Part shown: piece by piece, positions 46,289 through 53,125 of the stretch | How positions within the stretch are numbered: the stretch's first letter is position 1 | Layout: each line of letters opens with the position of its first letter | Assembly: GCA_964631375.1 (NCBI GenBank) | Contig: CAZVYQ010000009.1 | Coordinates: forward strand, 1-64,000 | Source: JAAYYM01 sp964631375 | Lineage (GTDB): Bacteria > Bacillota > Clostridia > Lachnospirales > Lachnospiraceae | Direction of reading: 5' to 3' | DNA: 64,000 bases | Position numbers and translations under genes: made by a program | Notes under the pieces: generated by a model | Databases searched by the model: none | Seen by the model: only the letters and a program-made list of their open reading frames with translations | Told to the model about the DNA's origin: nothing

Positions 46289-47155
46289 ATGAATATTACA
46301 ATGAGCAAATATCAGGGGTTAGGCAATGATTATCTGGTACTGGATCCTAATAAATGTGATATAGAGCTGACAGAAAATGCGATTAAAAGGATCTGTGACA
46401 GAAACTTTGGAGCAGGTTCTGACGGAATTCTGTATGGTCCTATTATGAAGGGAAATACAATCTGTGTGAAAATATACAATCCGGATGGTTCTGAGGCTGA
46501 AAAGTCAGGAAATGGTGTTCGGATATTTGGAAAGTACTTATTGGATCAGGGTTATGTAAAGAAAAGTCCGGTTGAGCTTTCGACACTCGGCGGCATGGTG
46601 GAGATCGAATACCTGAATGCACGAGGAACCGAGATTAAAGTGAACATGGGCAAGGTTTCATTTGCTTCGGGGAAAATACCTGTGACCGGAGACAATCGTG
46701 AAATCATCAACGAATCCATGGTATTTCATGACAGACTGTATAACACAACCTGTGTTTCTGTCGGAAATCCGCATTGCGTCATCATGATGGAAAGAGTGAC
46801 AAAAGAGGATGCCATGGAGATCGGACCCTATGTGGAACATAGTCCTAACTTCCCGCAAAGAATTAACATGCAGCTGTGTCATGTGATTGACCGTCATAAT
46901 ATAGAAATCGAAATATATGAACGTGGGGCTGGATATACACTTGCCTCAGGAACAAGTGCATGTGCGGCTGCAGCTGCCTCCTATAAGATGGGATTGACAG
47001 ATTCACAGACCTCGGTTCATATGCCTGGCGGAGTGTTGGATATCACGATTCACGAGGAGGATCATACGGTCAGTATGATAGGAAGTGTCCAGTATATCGG
47101 AGATATTTTATTAGCTGAGGATTTCCTAGATGTAAAGGCAGAATCCTGTGCGTGA
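46289..47155 (+). CDS. DapF-fold epimerase homologue with both catalytic cysteines replaced by serine
   Basis: Protein of 288 residues with the two-lobed diaminopimelate epimerase fold. It opens with MSKYQGLGNDYLVLD, and carries FGAGSDGIL, VGNPHCVI and YERGAGYTLASGTSACAAAA. In proven DapF the two acid-base cysteines sit in CGNG and ACGTG; here they read EKSGNGVR (codon TCA) and LASGTSA (TCA), so both are Ser. Cofactor-free epimerisation would therefore be impaired or altered. GGGAGG precedes the ATG. It shares its upstream region with a divergent AraC regulator, unlike a constitutive lysine/cell-wall gene. It may act on another substrate. Confidence 0.85.
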   Translation: MNITMSKYQGLGNDYLVLDPNKCDIELTENAIKRICDRNFGAGSDGILYGPIMKGNTICVKIYNPDGSEAEKSGNGVRIFGKYLLDQGYVKKSPVELSTLGGMVEIEYLNARGTEIKVNMGKVSFASGKIPVTGDNREIINESMVFHDRLYNTTCVSVGNPHCVIMMERVTKEDAMEIGPYVEHSPNFPQRINMQLCHVIDRHNIEIEIYERGAGYTLASGTSACAAAAASYKMGLTDSQTSVHMPGGVLDITIHEEDHTVSMIGSVQYIGDILLAEDFLDVKAESCA

Positions 47156-47186
47156 TGATCATAATTAAGTTTGATGAAAAATGAAC

Positions 47187-47215
47187 AGAGGCGGTGGTCG
47201 CAAGACCCCGCCTCT
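47187..47215. terminator. Terminator between the convergent dapF-like and oxidoreductase genes
   Basis: GAGGCGG-T-GGTC pairs with GACC-CCGCCTC around a GCAA tetraloop, with one bulged T. A-rich sequence lies to the left and TACCTATTTAA to the right, so it may act in both directions. Confidence 0.65.
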
Positions 47216-47233
47216 ACCTATTTAATCAATCTA

Positions 47234-48415
47234 CTATTTCTGATAGCGTTTCTTCATAAATGCAGCAGCCGGACGTAGTACCGGATTGGAATCAAAACGT
47301 TTTTTGACCTGTTTTAATTCCTTGCGTATCTCGATATGCTGCGGACAGTGCTGTTCACATTTTCCACATTCCACACATTGAGATACCTGTCTCGGTTCAC
47401 CACGCATAACTGAACACATGATATATTCACGTGCACCATTAAACCAGCCCTCTGCATAAGACATATTATAGCACTGAAAGGCTCCAGGAATGTCGACGCC
47501 CTTAGGACACGGCATACAATAGGCACAGCCCGTACAGGGAACCTTGGTTTTTTCATGAATTGCGGCTTTGACTGTTTCGTATAGCTTCATATCTTCCTCT
47601 GTCAGGGCATTTACCTGTACTTCAGAGGCAACACGGATATTTTCCTGAAGCATTTCCATGGAGTTCATACCAGACAGAACGACTGTTACCTCAGGTTGAT
47701 CCCATAACCAACGAAATGCCCATTCTGCGGCTGAACGCTTGGGAACAGTATGATTGAATGCATCGATAGCCTTTGCCGGCAGATGGCTGACCAGCTTTCC
47801 CCCACGTAGTGGCTCCATAATGATGACAGGAAGACCTTTGTCGGCTGCTGCTTTTAAACCGGCTCGACCTGCCTGTGAATGTTCATCCAGATAGTTGTAC
47901 TGAATCTGACAGAATTCCCAATCATACGCATTTAAAAGTTCAACGAATTCTGATGTACTGCCATGATAAGAAAAACCGATTCTGCGAATGCGTCCTTCTT
48001 TTTTAAGATCCTCCAGCCACTCTACGAGTCCGAGAGATTTTAAACGATTCCAGGTCTTTACATCGGTCAACATATGCATTAGATAATAGTCAATATAATC
48101 TGTCTTGAGACGCTTACATTCCTCTTCGAAAATCCTCTTTGCATCATCAAGTGTTTTGATTAGGTAATGTGGTAATTTCGAAGCAATGACCACCTGATCA
48201 CGGCAATGATTCTTCGCCAGTACTGTTCCGAGAGCCTCTTCGCTCCCGGGATAAACATATGCCGTATCAAAATAGGTTACACCGTGCTCTATCGCATATA
48301 GAATTTCCTTTTCGACTTCCTCCATATCGAAGCTGGGTCCCTTTCTGGGAAATCGCATACATCCGAAGCCGAGGAGAGATAATTTGTCTTGATTTTGTAA
48401 TTGTCTGTATTGCAT
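47234..48415 (-). CDS. Aldo/keto reductase with C-terminal 4Fe-4S domain
   Basis: Oxidoreductase of 393 residues. The first 280 residues form the aldo/keto reductase barrel (SLLGFGCMRFPRKG, the catalytic YFDTAYVYPGSE and KLPHYLIKTLDDAKR). The C-terminal segment has two cysteine clusters, CTGCAYCMPCPKGVDIP and CVECGKCEQHCPQHI, of the ferredoxin type. The start at 48415 follows GAGG; a GTG at 48421 is in frame upstream. It is probably an NAD(P)H- or ferredoxin-linked carbonyl reductase; its substrate is unknown. Confidence 0.9.
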   Translation of the reverse strand: MQYRQLQNQDKLSLLGFGCMRFPRKGPSFDMEEVEKEILYAIEHGVTYFDTAYVYPGSEEALGTVLAKNHCRDQVVIASKLPHYLIKTLDDAKRIFEEECKRLKTDYIDYYLMHMLTDVKTWNRLKSLGLVEWLEDLKKEGRIRRIGFSYHGSTSEFVELLNAYDWEFCQIQYNYLDEHSQAGRAGLKAAADKGLPVIIMEPLRGGKLVSHLPAKAIDAFNHTVPKRSAAEWAFRWLWDQPEVTVVLSGMNSMEMLQENIRVASEVQVNALTEEDMKLYETVKAAIHEKTKVPCTGCAYCMPCPKGVDIPGAFQCYNMSYAEGWFNGAREYIMCSVMRGEPRQVSQCVECGKCEQHCPQHIEIRKELKQVKKRFDSNPVLRPAAAFMKKRYQK

Positions 48416-48523
48416 AAACACTGCCTCTTTTCCTTAGAATATGAATCTATTTTACTATACTTTAGGAAAGATAGCGAGACATAATTAATTGGTGGATCAT
48501 TACCAAAAATTTCAAAAGTAAAT

Positions 48524-48556
48524 TCCCTATTAGGGATTTTTAGTATATGATATAAT
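48524..48556 (+). promoter_or_regulatory. Probable promoter of the tlpA operon with palindromic operator
   Basis: TATAAT at 48551-48556 lacks a good -35; the expected position (about 48528-48533) is covered by the 13-bp palindrome TCCCTATTAGGGA at 48524-48536. This arrangement fits control by an activator or repressor bound at -35, possibly redox-responsive. The regulator is not identified. Confidence 0.5.
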
Positions 48557-48614
48557 ACACTGGGAGATTTGGCTAGCAAGTTGCAATTAATATAACTCAT
48601 AGGAGGCATAGAAA

Positions 48615-49238
48615 ATGGACAGAAATATCATGAAAAAAGCGATGATGGTTCTTGTTGTAATCAGTGTGATAGGATTGAGTTTCATTGGATGTGGACAGAA
48701 AAGCGATAGTCCTGATGATTCAGTAAGTACAGAAAATACGGATAAACCTGTTGTTACTAAGAAGAGTCCAAAGAAAGGGTCTGCAAAAAGTTCTTTTGAG
48801 GGTTCATTGACCTCGTTCACAACAAAGGACTTGTCCGGAAATTCAGTTGATGAAAGCATTTTTGCCGATTATGATGTCACAATGGTAAACGTGTGGGCTA
48901 CCTGGTGCGGTGCATGCGTTGGGGCGATGCCGGAGCTCGAAGATCTTTATCATGAAGTTCCGAAGAACATCAATGTGATTGGTATTTGTATGGATGCAGA
49001 AGACGATATGGAAGATGCACAGACGATTATTGAAGATAGTGGTATATCATTCACGGTACTGGCAGGCAGCGAGGATATGGAGGATTCATTATTCTATTAT
49101 ATTACCGGTATTCCGACGACTGTTTTTCTTGACAGCAAAGGGAATTCAATTGGTGCTCCTGTAATAGGTGCACCTACCGAGGATGCGGCAGAATACTATA
49201 TGGAATGTATTGAGTATGCGTTGAAGGATGTTAATTAG
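48615..49238 (+). CDS. TlpA-like thioredoxin-fold lipoprotein
   Basis: Extracellular thiol-disulfide protein of 207 residues, anchored by a lipoprotein signal ending FIGC near residue 27. The thioredoxin motif is VWATWCGACVGAMPEL with the active pair CGAC; the cis-proline loop is ITGIPTTVFLDSKG. It resembles TlpA/ResA-type reductases. It is followed by a small CXXC membrane protein and a membrane polyferredoxin, together suggesting electron delivery from inside to an extracellular disulfide pathway. Confidence 0.92.
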   Translation: MDRNIMKKAMMVLVVISVIGLSFIGCGQKSDSPDDSVSTENTDKPVVTKKSPKKGSAKSSFEGSLTSFTTKDLSGNSVDESIFADYDVTMVNVWATWCGACVGAMPELEDLYHEVPKNINVIGICMDAEDDMEDAQTIIEDSGISFTVLAGSEDMEDSLFYYITGIPTTVFLDSKGNSIGAPVIGAPTEDAAEYYMECIEYALKDVN

Positions 49239-49258
49239 CTTACCGAAAGGAAATGCTT

Positions 49259-49405
49259 ATGGCTGAGAAGAAGAAAAACAGTATCACTGCCATTTTATTG
49301 ATTGTGGCAATCCTGCTCATGGTATGCGGAACTATGAGAGAGGAAGTCAAAACGATGTTTAAGAAGTCTGTCAATATATGTATGGAGTGTATAGGCATTG
49401 GTTAG
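49259..49405 (+). CDS. Small CXXC membrane protein (CD1871A family)
   Basis: A 48-residue protein with a positively charged start (MAEKKKNS), one membrane helix (about residues 9-25, ITAILLIVAILLMVCG) and a C-terminal CMEC motif. The small size, single helix and terminal CXXC match the CD1871A family. The ATG is preceded by AAAGGA, and the stop codon lies within the start region of the next gene. It probably relays electrons or holds a metal between the polyferredoxin and the TlpA-like lipoprotein. Confidence 0.82.
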   Translation: MAEKKKNSITAILLIVAILLMVCGTMREEVKTMFKKSVNICMECIGIG

Positions 49406-50270
49406 AAATAGAAACTTTCGTCATTGGTTCCAGACCGCATGGTTCGCATTGACAAATGGATATGCCAAAGGCTTTATAGAAGGAAAAATCTATAAAGGAG
49501 TCAGTAAAAAGCTTTGTGTACCGGGGCTGAATTGCTATTCCTGTCCCGGTGCACTGGGTTCTTGTCCGATTGGCTCACTTCAGGCTGTAATCGACAGTAA
49601 TAAGTTTCGATTTTCATGTTATGTTTTTGGTATGCTTATGGCATTCGGAACACTGTTCGGAAGATTGATTTGTGGCTGGATGTGTCCATTTGGTTTTGTT
49701 CAGGATATGCTATATAAGCTACCTCTGGGAAGTAAGAGGAAAAATCTGCCCGGTCATAAATATCTGATTTATCTAAAATATGTTGTTTTAATCATATTTG
49801 TTCTTATACTTCCGTCTGTTGTTACAAATGTAGCAGGGATGGGACGTCCATGGTTTTGTGAATATATCTGTCCAAGTGGAACGCTGCTTGGAGGAATCCC
49901 CTTAGTACTTGAAAATGTTTTTCTTAGAAAAGCTATAGGCTTCCTTTTTTGGTGGAAGGTGTTTTTGTTACTTTTGATTGTTGTTCTGTCAGTCAGGTTC
50001 TTTCGCCCGTTTTGTAAATATATATGTCCTCTTGGAGCAATCTATGGATGTTTTAACCCTATTTCATTTTATCGATTGAAAGTAGATGAGACAGCATGTG
50101 TCAAATGTGGAGCTTGCCAGAAGGCGTGCAAAATGGATATCAAGGTTTGGGAAAATGCAAACAGTATGGAATGTATTCGCTGTGGAAAATGCAAGAGTAC
50201 ATGCCCAAAGAATGCCATATCTTCAACGTTTGAGCAGTTAACAAAGAAGGATACGGGGAGAGCATCATGA
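49398..50270 (+). CDS. Membrane polyferredoxin (NapH/CcoG-like 4Fe-4S protein)
   Basis: Membrane protein of 290 residues with about five helices and several cysteine motifs: CPGALGSCPIGSLQ, CGWMCPFGFVQD, CEYICPSGTL and CKYICPLGAIYG on the membrane part, then two 4Fe-4S sets CVKCGACQKACKMDI and CIRCGKCKSTCPKNAI at the C terminus. It starts with TTG at 49398, overlapping the small CXXC gene by eight bases; this start is likely but not certain. It probably carries electrons from cytoplasmic donors to the extracellular thiol protein. Confidence 0.85.
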   Translation: MVRNRNFRHWFQTAWFALTNGYAKGFIEGKIYKGVSKKLCVPGLNCYSCPGALGSCPIGSLQAVIDSNKFRFSCYVFGMLMAFGTLFGRLICGWMCPFGFVQDMLYKLPLGSKRKNLPGHKYLIYLKYVVLIIFVLILPSVVTNVAGMGRPWFCEYICPSGTLLGGIPLVLENVFLRKAIGFLFWWKVFLLLLIVVLSVRFFRPFCKYICPLGAIYGCFNPISFYRLKVDETACVKCGACQKACKMDIKVWENANSMECIRCGKCKSTCPKNAISSTFEQLTKKDTGRAS

Positions 50271-50445
50271 TGAAAAGAATACAAAGATATATTGCTCAGA
50301 ATCGGGAATGGCTGTTAGAAACAAAGGTGTCAAGGGTAAGAGGATATACCGGCGCGTTTCAAACAACCGAAGTGTCTTAAGCTTTGCGGTTGGCACTTTG
50401 CTTTTGATGTATTTTGTGGAACCGATGATTTATCTGTTTATATAG
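50267..50445 (+). CDS. Small membrane protein, probably frame-shifted
   Basis: An ATGATG at 50267 overlaps the polyferredoxin stop and has GGGGAG six bases upstream, but this frame ends after 37 residues (TAA 50378-50380). Another frame from ATG 50308 encodes 45 residues with a basic segment and one helix, SVLSFAVGTLLLMYFVEPMI, ending at TAG 50443-50445. Joining the frames near 50330 gives a coherent protein of about 59 residues. It is either a frameshift mutation or a separate short gene starting at 50308 with a weak ribosome site. Function unknown; the operon position suggests a membrane partner. Confidence 0.4.
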
Positions 50446-50545
50446 ATTGATTAGAGGTCAATATAAATATTTGGATGCTATTTGTCGATATATAATAACA
50501 GATATGTTCATGGATGAACATTGTTTTTGACATGGAGGGCATACA

Positions 50546-51358
50546 ATGGGTATTAACGGAGTCAGTAACATTAGTGCAATAGACAGTTCGTTCCGATTCG
50601 GGGGAGCGACCAATACAAATGACAGCAGCGTAACAGCTATAGAGCGTAGAATCGAAGCCTTAGAACAGAGTATCGATGATGTAGAGAGTAATGACCAATT
50701 ATCATCCGAGGAACGCAAAAAGCGTATAGAACAATATCAACAGCAGATTCAACAGCTACAGATGCAAAAGCAACAGATGATTCAAGAGCATGAGAAGGAA
50801 GCACGTGAACGTCAGCAGGCTGAGATGAAAGCTAAAATGGAAGAGCAGCAGAAACAACAGCCGAGAGATGAGGAGCATCCGGAACGTGAAGCACAAAAGA
50901 TCTCTGATGATACAATGGATGCCATGACAAGTATCAGTACTGCTATGGATATGCATTCCTGTATGAGTGTTCTGCGCACAAAGATGATGAGTGAAGCAAG
51001 AGTAACAGGAGCAGAAGCAAAAATGGATGCATCCAGAGGTATGGATACTTCGGCAAAAGATGAGCAGGTTGCCGATACCAATGATGCGATCAACAATCTG
51101 ACGACTAGAATTGTAAAGAATCTAAATGATACCGCTACTAATCTACAGGATGTTACAATATCAGATGCCAAACAGAAGGCGGAAACTCGAAAGAACATAA
51201 ATTCCACTGTGACTAAGCAAGATGAATCAGAGAATGCGACTGATCAGGTTCCATTTGAAGAAGAAAAGCGACAGGAGAGGATTCGAATCACAGAGGACGG
51301 ACGAAAACAAAATGCTACACTTCCGGAAGGATATTATCCTGTGGATGTATATAAATAA
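50546..51358 (+). CDS. FlxA-like coiled-coil protein of unknown function
   Basis: Hydrophilic protein of 270 residues without signal peptide or membrane helix. Residues about 28-110 form a Gln/Glu/Lys-rich coiled coil with VTAIERRIEALEQSIDDVES and KRIEQYQQQIQQLQMQKQQM, like FlxA family proteins. The middle (EAQKISDDTMDAMTSISTAM) is helical and the C terminus ends LPEGYYPVDVYK. FlxA relatives are sometimes linked to motility, but no flagellar genes are here. Confidence 0.7.
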   Translation: MGINGVSNISAIDSSFRFGGATNTNDSSVTAIERRIEALEQSIDDVESNDQLSSEERKKRIEQYQQQIQQLQMQKQQMIQEHEKEARERQQAEMKAKMEEQQKQQPRDEEHPEREAQKISDDTMDAMTSISTAMDMHSCMSVLRTKMMSEARVTGAEAKMDASRGMDTSAKDEQVADTNDAINNLTTRIVKNLNDTATNLQDVTISDAKQKAETRKNINSTVTKQDESENATDQVPFEEEKRQERIRITEDGRKQNATLPEGYYPVDVYK

Positions 51359-51604
51359 TCTCTTTTTTAATGTCTTTTTTCTCAAAAGCCCAAAAACTCA
51401 AAAGTTCAAGCAAGTTAAAGAAACTCAATCTTTACATTTTGTGGAAGATTTGGTATTGAATCGTCATTTCAGCCCCCCAATACCAAAAACCAAAAGCCCA
51501 GCAAGTCAAAAGATAGCAAACTTCATTGGCGTTTCTGCCGGTATTCCAACTACAAAAGAGAAAATAACAAAGGGGAAATTGCGTCACCATGCCTGATTTG
51601 GATG

Positions 51605-51633
51605 TTGATTAGCAGGAAAAGAACACTTATAAT
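51605..51633 (+). promoter_or_regulatory. Promoter of the Rpn-family gene
   Basis: TTGATT (51605-51610) and TATAAT (51628-51633) with a 17-bp spacer. The predicted start point is near 51640, only about 11 bases before the ATG and after the GGAGG at 51634-51638, so the transcript would have a very short leader with only AAGG (51640-51643) as ribosome site. Confidence 0.65.
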
Positions 51634-51650
51634 GGAGGTAAGGTAAGTAG

Positions 51651-52640
51651 ATGAAAAGTAACCAAAACTACAGAGTGCTGTTGGGGGATGATGGTTGGAG
51701 CAGGATGATCCGGCATGTCGTGAATTTTCTGGAGAAATTTCGTATCAACAGGAAGTATAAGGACAGATTGTTTGTGAAGCTGTTTCAGGATAAGAAAAAT
51801 ATGCTGGAACTCTACAATGCACTGAACAAAACTGCGTATACGAATGAAGAAGATTTGATTATTACGACCATAGACGATGCCGTATATATGGGGATGAAGA
51901 ATGATTGTTCCTTCATTGTTAATAATCAATTGAATCTCTATGAACATCAGTCCACATTTTGTGCCAACATGCCGTTACGTGGCTTGATCTATCTGGTCAG
52001 TGTATATCAAACCTATGTAGTGACACATAACTATGATATCTACGGAACAAAACTGATCAAGCTTCCGGCACCGAGACTGATTGTATTCTATAACGGAACA
52101 GATAAAACAGAAGATCAGATTGTCCTGAAGTTATCAGATTCCTTTGATCAGGATGACAGCTGTCTGGAATGCAAGGCAGTCATGTATAACGTGAATTTTG
52201 GACACAATCAGGAGCTAATGAGAAACTGCAAGACTTTAAGCGAGTACTCCTATTTCATCGAATGTATCAGAAGATACGAAAGAACAGGATATACGATAAA
52301 GATTGCAGTAGATATGGCGACAAAAGAGTGCATAGAGAGAGGGATATTGAGTGAATTCCTTTTGAAGAATCGGAGTGAGGTGATCGATATGCTGCTAACA
52401 GAATATGATGAGAAGAAACACATGAAGATGGTGCGCGCAGATGCATACGAAGATGGAAAGATTGATGGAAAAGCCGAAGGAAAAGCTGAGGAAAAAGAAT
52501 TAGGAATACAGGCTTTCATTAAGAGTTGTAATCAATTAAATATATCCAGAGAGGATGCCGTTGAGAACTTGATTAAGAATTTTTCTTTACCGTCAGATCA
52601 GGTAGAAAAATACATGCAGAGGTATTGGAACGTGAGGTGA
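51651..52640 (+). CDS. Rpn-family PD-(D/E)XK nuclease-like protein
   Basis: Protein of 329 residues of the group labelled Rpn recombination-promoting nuclease or putative transposase. The nuclease core is seen at DCSFIVNNQLNLYEHQSTF followed by NMPLRGLIYLVSVYQ, matching the family's conserved strand and helix. The C-terminal quarter has a repetitive charged segment, AYEDGKIDGKAEGKAEEKEL, common in this group. The last residues WNVR and the stop are created by the junction with a remnant of another copy, so the original C terminus may be lost. The upstream 290 bases hold no other gene. Confidence 0.85.
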   Translation: MKSNQNYRVLLGDDGWSRMIRHVVNFLEKFRINRKYKDRLFVKLFQDKKNMLELYNALNKTAYTNEEDLIITTIDDAVYMGMKNDCSFIVNNQLNLYEHQSTFCANMPLRGLIYLVSVYQTYVVTHNYDIYGTKLIKLPAPRLIVFYNGTDKTEDQIVLKLSDSFDQDDSCLECKAVMYNVNFGHNQELMRNCKTLSEYSYFIECIRRYERTGYTIKIAVDMATKECIERGILSEFLLKNRSEVIDMLLTEYDEKKHMKMVRADAYEDGKIDGKAEGKAEEKELGIQAFIKSCNQLNISREDAVENLIKNFSLPSDQVEKYMQRYWNVR

Positions 52641-52693
52641 TCGATATGCTGCTAATATAATGTGATGATAAGAAAACTGTATTCATAAAATAG
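52632..52693 (+). pseudogene. Remnant of a second Rpn-family gene
   Basis: The 24 bases at 52632-52655 are identical to 52375-52398 within the Rpn gene, and the next 20 match at about 16 positions. Read in the frame of the intact gene it gives EVIDMLLI, stop, CDDKKTVFIK, stop, against EVIDMLLTEYDEKKHMKM in the complete copy. It is therefore a decayed piece of a related gene or tandem duplication. Confidence 0.7.
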
Positions 52694-52694
52694 G

Positions 52695-52720
52695 TGCCAC
52701 AGGAGAGAACTCCTGTGGCA
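52695..52720. terminator. Hairpin after the Rpn remnant
   Basis: Perfect 11-bp stem, TGCCACAGGAG (52695-52705) with CTCCTGTGGCA (52710-52720), AGAA loop. The following bases TTAGTTTAG are only moderately T-rich, so it is a likely but not ideal terminator for the Rpn gene and, read backward, for the fragment at 52737. Confidence 0.6.
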
Positions 52721-52736
52721 TTAGTTTAGCTTTGCA

Positions 52737-52994
52737 TTATTGTAGTTTCACAATCGAGCAGTTACCATAGCAGTCAGTTGTAAAGGTTATCTTCCCATTT
52801 GTTACTATACAGGGGATATACTTCATCACATGGTTGATCTCGTCATAGATGATAGCCATCACAACATCTCCGTCTTTGACACCTTCGACAGATAAGGTCA
52901 GTGTGTCTTCCGTTCCAGATACAGTGCTATGATACTGGAGCCTGTTGAGCTTGTAACAGTATTGAACGGTAAGGTTGAAATAAGTGGTGTAACA
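52737..52994 (-). pseudogene. C-terminal fragment of an unknown, possibly surface-exposed protein
   Basis: The minus strand is open for about 85 codons to TAA at 52737-52739 and starts after a stop with no start codon or ribosome site. It reads, in part, TVSGTEDTLTLSVEGVKDGD and FTTDCYGNCSIVKLQ, a beta-strand pattern like an immunoglobulin-like or similar repeat module at the end of a secreted protein. The rest of such a gene is missing, so I treat it as a gene fragment. Together with the remnant beside it, it fills most of the 485-base stretch between the Rpn gene and argS. Confidence 0.45.
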
Positions 52995-53019
52995 TTATTT
53001 ATTTTTTCATGGTTGAAAG

Positions 53020-53048
53020 TTGAAAAAAAAAGTACTTTACATTATACT
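53020..53048 (+). promoter_or_regulatory. Promoter of argS
   Basis: TTGAAA (53020-53025) and TATACT (53043-53048) separated by 17 bp. The start point would be about 53055, giving a leader of roughly 70 bases, too short for a T-box. Confidence 0.75.
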
Positions 53049-53104
53049 GTTAGGGTATCACTAAAAAAGAAGGTATTTACTGTGATATCCTAACATTTTT
53101 CTTT
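53049..53104 (+). terminator. Inverted repeat with T-tract in the argS leader
   Basis: A 13-bp stem with one G-T pair (left 53049-53061, right 53082-53094), a 20-base loop and TTTTTCTTT after it. The left arm overlaps the argS start point, so transcripts coming from upstream would form the full terminator but argS transcripts only a shorter stem. Confidence 0.55.
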
Positions 53105-53125
53105 AAGGAAAGCGGAGATAGAAGC

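Noticed and set aside
51222..51596. Open frame of 124 codons between the FlxA-like and Rpn genes
   Set aside because: It overlaps the coiled-coil gene in another frame, has no ribosome site and reads as low-complexity Lys/Phe-rich sequence.
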